DNA from: FEN-1219 sp035644475 | GTDB lineage: Bacteria; Pseudomonadota; Gammaproteobacteria; Steroidobacterales; Rariloculaceae | Direction: 5' to 3' | Length of the DNA stretch: 21,675 nt | Assembly: GCA_035644475.1 (NCBI GenBank) | Contig: DASQOL010000002.1 | Span: 1-21,675 of the forward strand | Shown: piece after piece, positions 17,133 through 21,675 of the stretch | Numbering within the stretch: position 1 is the first letter of the stretch | Layout: every line of letters begins with the position of its first letter | The notes under the pieces: generated by a model | Databases searched by the model: none | What the model saw: only the letters and a program-made list of their open reading frames with translations | What the model was told of the DNA's origin: nothing | Program-made: the position numbers and the translations under genes

Positions 17133-18026
17133 TCAGGGCGTCGGCCCTGGCGGCCCGGGGAACCCGCCGTCGCTTGTCACGATCGGCGGTGTGCCGAGGG
17201 TAATCACTTGTCGCTGACCACTTCGCTCGACGGTCACGTTGACGCCGTATGGGCTGAGAATTGAATTGAACGTCGTCATGCTGCCTTGCGGATCATCGAG
17301 CGGCACGCCGCTGATCTCCACGACGAGATCCCCGTGCTGCAAGCCGAGCGCGGCGAACGCCTGCGCGTCACCGGTCGGGTAAAAGCGATAGCCGCGTTGG
17401 ACGCCATTCGCGAATACCGGTTGTGGACGGACCACGGCGGCGAGCGTGGCGCTATTTTTCGGCCCGGCTGGCGGCGCACTGTAAGCGGAGGGCGATGACG
17501 GCTGCGTCGTCGTTACCGCAAGCGTCTCGAACACGCCGGCTCGGTCCAGGATCACATGATCGCGGTAAACCGCCTCGAGCTTCGCGTCGGGGGTGACAGG
17601 TTCACCGACGCGGTAGGACCGGGCGGAGTGTGGCGATTCGCCGAGAACGGCCACGCCGGTGACTGGATCGTTGGTGGCAACCGTTCCAATGAGCACCAAA
17701 TTGAGACTACTCTCGCCCCCGGTTTGGGATGGACCTCCCTTTTCGACGCCCCCTTGGTGACTCTCTCTGGGTACCATTCCCGAATCGCCGCCCACAGGCG
17801 CATAACTCGTGGAGGCCTCGCTGACGTTTATTGCGCGGCGAAACGGGACGGGCAATAGCGCCCCGCTCAGGCTCGCGGATCGTAAAACGATCGCGCCGAG
17901 CAACAGAAGTGCAACAAATAATGCGATCAGTTGCGCCACGCGGGCAACTGCTGGCCGAGCAGAGATCTCATGCGAGTCTCGGCCAGAATCGCGCGTGACG
18001 GCGAACCTCCCATCGCCGACTTTCAC
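17133..18026 (-). CDS. gspC: Type II secretion system inner-membrane protein GspC
   Basis: This 297-residue protein has the GspC layout: a short cytosolic N-terminus, one membrane helix (about residues 28-50), a periplasmic linker, a homology region and a C-terminal PDZ domain. The homology region, about 108-170 (LNLVLIGTVATNDPVTGVAV, then YRVGEPV and the VILDRAGVFETL strand), contacts the secretin GspD. The PDZ domain covers about 205-280 (GDAQAFAALGLQHGDLVVEI). GspC couples the inner-membrane platform to the outer-membrane secretin and helps choose substrates. The usual gspD, gspE and gspF neighbours are absent, so this copy is isolated. The start is GTG at 18026 with AGGAG about 10 bases upstream. 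It is the last gene of a leftward group behind the Rhs gene and a small exported protein gene. Confidence 0.85.
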   Translation of the reverse strand: MKVGDGRFAVTRDSGRDSHEISARPAVARVAQLIALFVALLLLGAIVLRSASLSGALLPVPFRRAINVSEASTSYAPVGGDSGMVPRESHQGGVEKGGPSQTGGESSLNLVLIGTVATNDPVTGVAVLGESPHSARSYRVGEPVTPDAKLEAVYRDHVILDRAGVFETLAVTTTQPSSPSAYSAPPAGPKNSATLAAVVRPQPVFANGVQRGYRFYPTGDAQAFAALGLQHGDLVVEISGVPLDDPQGSMTTFNSILSPYGVNVTVERSGQRQVITLGTPPIVTSDGGFPGPPGPTP

Positions 18027-18172
18027 GGGAGCCGCTCCTCGATTCGCCGAGCGAACGACCTCGCTGAGAGGCGTCTTGACGAACTCCGCTCCACGCTGTC
18101 AGCTACCTACAGCACCGGCAACCAGGATGGCCCGCAGAAACCTGCAGACACGAAATGGGTGTGCCCAACCAA

Positions 18173-18595
18173 TCATTGCGGCACTACCTCACGAGCCACG
18201 AAGACGAAGTCGCGCAGGCAGAAGTTCTCGACCACTACGTCCTCGTAGTACTTCTTTGCCAGCAATCGGTCGGCGTCGCTGGTCCCATCCCCGAGGTCGT
18301 CATAACGAACTGCAACCCCGACTACGACCACCTTTCGTCCCTCCAGCGGCGCGAACTTAGCTCGTCCTGCGCCGGTTCCGTTTATCAAGCTGACACATTT
18401 TTCACTCTCCTTCCTATCGAAGGGATCGTAGGAGTTGAAGTCCTTCGTGGGGAACAGAACCCACTCGAACTTGCTGCCCGCAAACCATCCTTCGATCTGA
18501 ACCGTACTGGGACCAAGCTCTATCGGCTCCTGACCACGGGCGACAACACAACCCAGGGTCGCAGCGAGGAGACCGACTACAAGCGCGATGGCTAT
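18173..18595 (-). CDS. Small exported hypothetical protein overlapping the rhs stop; candidate immunity or partner protein
   Basis: I do not recognise this 140-residue protein. The natural N-terminus is a signal peptide reading (I/M)AIALVVGLLAATLGCVVARG. No ATG, GTG or TTG in frame precedes it closely. The codon in the expected place is ATA (18595-18593), which overlaps the rhs TAG stop as ATAG and has AGGTGG 4 bases upstream. The nearest in-frame standard start is a GTG at 18700, inside rhs, which would add 35 unlikely residues. The mature part contains EGWFAGSKFEWVLFP, the segment DPFDRKESEKCVSL, RYDDLGDGTSDADRLLAKKY and a C-terminal ENFCLRDFVFVAREV. It has two cysteines after the signal and looks periplasmic. 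Its place right behind an Rhs C-terminus is where immunity genes usually lie. Function is inferred from context only. Confidence 0.6.
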   Translation of the reverse strand: MAIALVVGLLAATLGCVVARGQEPIELGPSTVQIEGWFAGSKFEWVLFPTKDFNSYDPFDRKESEKCVSLINGTGAGRAKFAPLEGRKVVVVGVAVRYDDLGDGTSDADRLLAKKYYEDVVVENFCLRDFVFVAREVVPQ

Positions 18596-21500
18596 GGGAC
18601 CACCTGACAGTTTGCACCGGGCCCCGAGGGTGGCGGTGTCAGTCTTCCCGTAAGCACCACCGGTCTCGACCCTCTGGCGGCTCCCTTGCGCAGCACCCAC
18701 GCACTCGTCTGATTGATGTTGTACACAGGGTATTTCTGCGCCTGCGTGTAGTCGCCAGCACCGGGCCATGCGTAGCTCCACTTCGTGTGAGTATGAACTA
18801 TCGCATAGATTTCCAGATCTTCCGGCAGCTTGTAGCTGTTTTGCGCCAAGGGTTTTCCGCATGTGTCTTTTCCGTTTACTGGGTGCGCGGGAACGTGAAT
18901 CACTGTTCCTTCGTAAGTGACGACCCAGATCTGCTCAAGGGGAGTTGGTTGGGTCGGGTTGAGCTGAATTGTGACACCGGCAAGTTTCCTTTGTTTCTTC
19001 GCGGTGACCACGATCTGATCGATGATCGCATTGAGCTGCAGGTTTTGGAGAGCTGCGGCTTCCTGCGCTGATACGTAGTCCATGGTCCCGGTGAAGCGGC
19101 CAAAGGTGTCGAAGAAACTGCCCGGGTCGTAGATCTGGCAGTCGAACCCGCATCCGTCGTCGTCCGGCCGGCCGTAGATGTGGATTACTTCCGTGTCCAG
19201 ACCGGTGGGATCTCGCTGGTTGATTGGATCGCTGTCAGCGTAGGCGTAGAGATTTGTCCCAGACGCGTATCCAATCGGATCTGTTTGCATGAAGCGTCCG
19301 AGCGAAGGGGTATAGAAGCGAGCCTTGAAGTAGTAGAGATTGATCTCGGCGATGAACAGTTGGCCGGTGAACTGGAACCGCCCGGCGTTCGTTGCAGCCG
19401 GCTGGCCATACTCGTCGAAGCGGTTAATCGCGAACGCGACACCCGACACGTTGCTGACCGCGACAATCGAGCCTCGCTCGTCTGCGTGCAACCAACGGCG
19501 GCTGGCCACTCCGCTTCCTTCATACCAAACGATCGGTTCGTCCTCCGTCGGACCGTGCACATAGCGCCGTAAGAGCTGGTTGCTCGAGTTGTACTCCGCG
19601 ACGAGCTCATTCCCGTCATAAGCAAATCGCGTGATGGTCGCCCCGGAAATCTGATACACGCGACCGAGTGGATCATAAGTCAATGCAACCGACCCCGGCG
19701 CGCTCGTTAGCAAGTTCTCGGAACTGTAGCCGTAGGCGCCGGTTCCGAAGTTGGTGAGATTGCCGCGTGCGTCGTGGGACGGGTTGACGGAGCCAGCTGT
19801 CGAGTACTGGTTCAAGGAATTGGGCGTGTAGCTTCGCGTGGTGTTTTGATTCTCGGTCCAGCCAAACCCGTCATTCGTCGACGTGCGCGTAGCGATCTGC
19901 CCGGCGGGGTTGTACGTCATACCTACCATTTGGTCTGCGTTGTTCGACAAGAAGTCCTGCGTAAGCTGATCGAGACGCGATGCCGTGTCGTAACTGTAGC
20001 CAGTCGACGTACCGTTGCCACGCGCGATCGAGGTCCGCCGTCCGAGACTGTCATAGGCGAATGTTGCAAGGACGCCGACGCCACTCGCGGCACCGTTCTC
20101 GCGTACGACGGTCATTTCACCCGTAGCCAGATAGTCGTAGTTCACATAGAACCCGTCTGGCCAAGTAAGTCTCGTTCGACGACCTCCTGCGTCGTAGTCG
20201 GACGTTAGGGTGCCTTGGGGACCTGTCTGGGTATGCAGTCGGCCCAATCCGTCGTAGCCGAACGACACACTGTGTCCGGATTGTGTCGCTGCCGTGGGAT
20301 CACCGAGATTGTCGTAGGCGTATGCAACGTCCAACTCCGAGCCCGGCAGATCCTTTGTCCACAGACGACCGATATTGTCGTAAGTGAAGCTGACAATCTG
20401 TCCGTCGCGAAGCCGCTTCTGGAGGGTGTGACCGCTAGCATCGTAGGAGAACTCCTCGTAGTCCGTTGTGGAGCTCTGACCCGAAGATGATGGATACCGC
20501 ATCTTGTACGGCCGATCATGCCCGTCGTATTCGAACGTCGTCACGTTCCCCCGAGCATCGGTATTGGTCAACGGGTTGCCGTTGCTCGTATAGGTTGTCT
20601 TCTCTACTTCTCGCAGCACCGACGTAGGGAACCCCTCCTGGACTAGCCACGATCGACCCGCAGCGTCGTACGATGTCCTCGTTATCCGATCCGGACCGAA
20701 ACTTCCGGTAGTCGCAAGCGTGCACGCCGAGGGCAGTGAAGAGAACGTCGTGGGATTCATTCTTTGCGCCGTGCACTCCGGACGGCCCGCCGCGTTGTAG
20801 CTGAACTGCCTGAGCGCCAACACCGACCCGCCAACCGTCAGTGATTGGGACGCCTGACGGCCAGCGGCGTCGTAGCCGACATTGAGGGCCTCCAGGACGG
20901 TCATCGCCGTCCAATCAGCGTCTGACAAGCTCTCTACCGTCCCTCGCTCGGTCGAAGTGACCGAATCGTCGAGGTTGTACGCGAGACGAACCGCGCGCCG
21001 CTTCAAGGAACCCGCGCCATCGGGGTCCGGGCCCGCGACACCGACGACACGCCGCAGTACGTCATAGCGCGTGCGAATAGTGTCGACTGCGCCCGCCAAC
21101 GGCCCGTCGACCGTGAGACGGTTGCCCCGATCGTCGTACGTGAAACTGGTCGTCGCGCTGAGCGAGCCATCGCCGGCGCTCTGCGTGACTGACAACAACA
21201 GCAGATTACTGGCCGCCGAGGAAGAACCGGTTTGATAGGCTAACGTGGTCTTCGTTTCGTCCGCTGTCCCGTCGCACGACGAGGTCGTTCGACACGCCGA
21301 TACGCTAGTGAGCTTGTAGATGGGCTGAGGTGCCTGAACGATCGTCTCGGAGGTGTCCTTGTACCACGCGTACAGGGGCGTGTAGGTATAGCGGCTTTGC
21401 GGCCTAACTCCGCCGGAGTACGGTGCGGGCTCTGTGACGGTGAGCACTCCACCGTGAACATTGCTGTAGGTGTAGTCGGTGGTCTGAGCGCGCTCGTCGG

Positions 21501-21675
21501 CCGTCGACGTCGGCTTGTTGCATGTCTTCGGATAAGTGCAAGTCGCCGGATAGATCGCCGTGGTGACAATATCTGCCAGTCCGGAGCCGGGCTTTGCCAC
21601 CTTGCGGACCTCGGTCACGTTGCCCCGAGCGTCATACGCGATCTGAACGTAGTTGCCCTCGGGGTAGGTAATTCG
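18592..21675 (-). CDS. Rhs/YD-repeat protein with variable JAB-like C-terminal domain, N-terminus outside the window
   Basis: This is the C-terminal 1027 residues of a large Rhs-family protein. The frame is open to the right edge, so the GTG at 21618 is internal. Many YD repeats are visible (for example YDALGRxx-, FSYDAxGHT-, FAYDSLGRRTS-type units), which build the hollow Rhs shell. The Rhs core ends with YFKARFYTPSLGRFMQTDP, then GTNLYAYADSDPINQRDPTGL (19212-19198 encodes DPTGL). Rhs proteins display or deliver the variable domain after this core. Here that domain is about 200 residues (19197-18595) and carries EIYAIVHTHTKWSY...GAGD (His codons at 18793-18795 and 18787-18789, Asp at 18751-18753). 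That HxH-x(n)-S-x(n)-D pattern resembles JAB/MPN or DUF4329 toxin domains. The small exported gene overlaps its stop by 4 bases. Base composition is lower in GC than in the genes to the left. Confidence 0.9.
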   Translation of the reverse strand, partial: RITYPEGNYVQIAYDARGNVTEVRKVAKPGSGLADIVTTAIYPATCTYPKTCNKPTSTADERAQTTDYTYSNVHGGVLTVTEPAPYSGGVRPQSRYTYTPLYAWYKDTSETIVQAPQPIYKLTSVSACRTTSSCDGTADETKTTLAYQTGSSSAASNLLLLSVTQSAGDGSLSATTSFTYDDRGNRLTVDGPLAGAVDTIRTRYDVLRRVVGVAGPDPDGAGSLKRRAVRLAYNLDDSVTSTERGTVESLSDADWTAMTVLEALNVGYDAAGRQASQSLTVGGSVLALRQFSYNAAGRPECTAQRMNPTTFSSLPSACTLATTGSFGPDRITRTSYDAAGRSWLVQEGFPTSVLREVEKTTYTSNGNPLTNTDARGNVTTFEYDGHDRPYKMRYPSSSGQSSTTDYEEFSYDASGHTLQKRLRDGQIVSFTYDNIGRLWTKDLPGSELDVAYAYDNLGDPTAATQSGHSVSFGYDGLGRLHTQTGPQGTLTSDYDAGGRRTRLTWPDGFYVNYDYLATGEMTVVRENGAASGVGVLATFAYDSLGRRTSIARGNGTSTGYSYDTASRLDQLTQDFLSNNADQMVGMTYNPAGQIATRTSTNDGFGWTENQNTTRSYTPNSLNQYSTAGSVNPSHDARGNLTNFGTGAYGYSSENLLTSAPGSVALTYDPLGRVYQISGATITRFAYDGNELVAEYNSSNQLLRRYVHGPTEDEPIVWYEGSGVASRRWLHADERGSIVAVSNVSGVAFAINRFDEYGQPAATNAGRFQFTGQLFIAEINLYYFKARFYTPSLGRFMQTDPIGYASGTNLYAYADSDPINQRDPTGLDTEVIHIYGRPDDDGCGFDCQIYDPGSFFDTFGRFTGTMDYVSAQEAAALQNLQLNAIIDQIVVTAKKQRKLAGVTIQLNPTQPTPLEQIWVVTYEGTVIHVPAHPVNGKDTCGKPLAQNSYKLPEDLEIYAIVHTHTKWSYAWPGAGDYTQAQKYPVYNINQTSAWVLRKGAARGSRPVVLTGRLTPPPSGPGANCQVVP

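Overview
The window is a GC-rich, gene-dense stretch of chromosome from a Gram-negative bacterium, most likely a gammaproteobacterium. The evidence is an LpxH-type phosphoesterase (lipid A pathway family), a PepQ-type prolidase whose metal ligands match the E. coli enzyme, a type II secretion GspC protein, and strong codon bias to G/C at third positions. I cannot name the genus; a Xanthomonadales/Steroidobacterales-like lineage is only a guess. No rRNA, tRNA, CRISPR array, transposase or integrase was recognised.

Left part (1-4.6 kb): the 3' part of an LpxH-like metallophosphoesterase, a class I glutamine amidotransferase, and a membrane-anchored hypothetical protein, all on +. Facing them across a perfect 13-bp inverted repeat is a two-domain VOC (glyoxalase-fold) protein with a 136-residue Lys/Ala/Pro tail like that of histone H1. 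Next come a small conserved-looking gene broken by a single-base frameshift and a secreted SnoaL/NTF2-like protein.

Middle (4.7-14 kb): a 1141-residue soluble kinase with a duplicated HisKA-HATPase-REC unit, a terminator-like hairpin, then a leftward group (gamma-glutamyltransferase-like enzyme, trpS, small PLDc_N-like membrane protein). A two-unit FtsX/MacB-type permease without a neighbouring ATPase diverges from that group.

Right-middle (13.9-17.1 kb): a 196-bp, nearly perfect long palindrome fills most of the 310-bp gap before pepQ. An isoprenylcysteine-methyltransferase-family membrane protein and a small HGDLK-type protein kinase follow. Short palindromes of the form GGTGYCWGGCACC lie in two gaps (8546 and 16291).

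Right end (17.1-21.7 kb): base composition falls visibly. A leftward group holds the C-terminal 1027 residues of an Rhs/YD-repeat protein, then a small exported protein whose best start is a non-standard ATA overlapping the rhs stop, then a lone gspC. The Rhs protein ends in about 200 variable residues carrying an HxH...S...D signature like JAB/MPN metalloproteases. This is the best candidate for an undescribed system: a polymorphic-toxin tip with a translationally coupled partner that may be its immunity protein.
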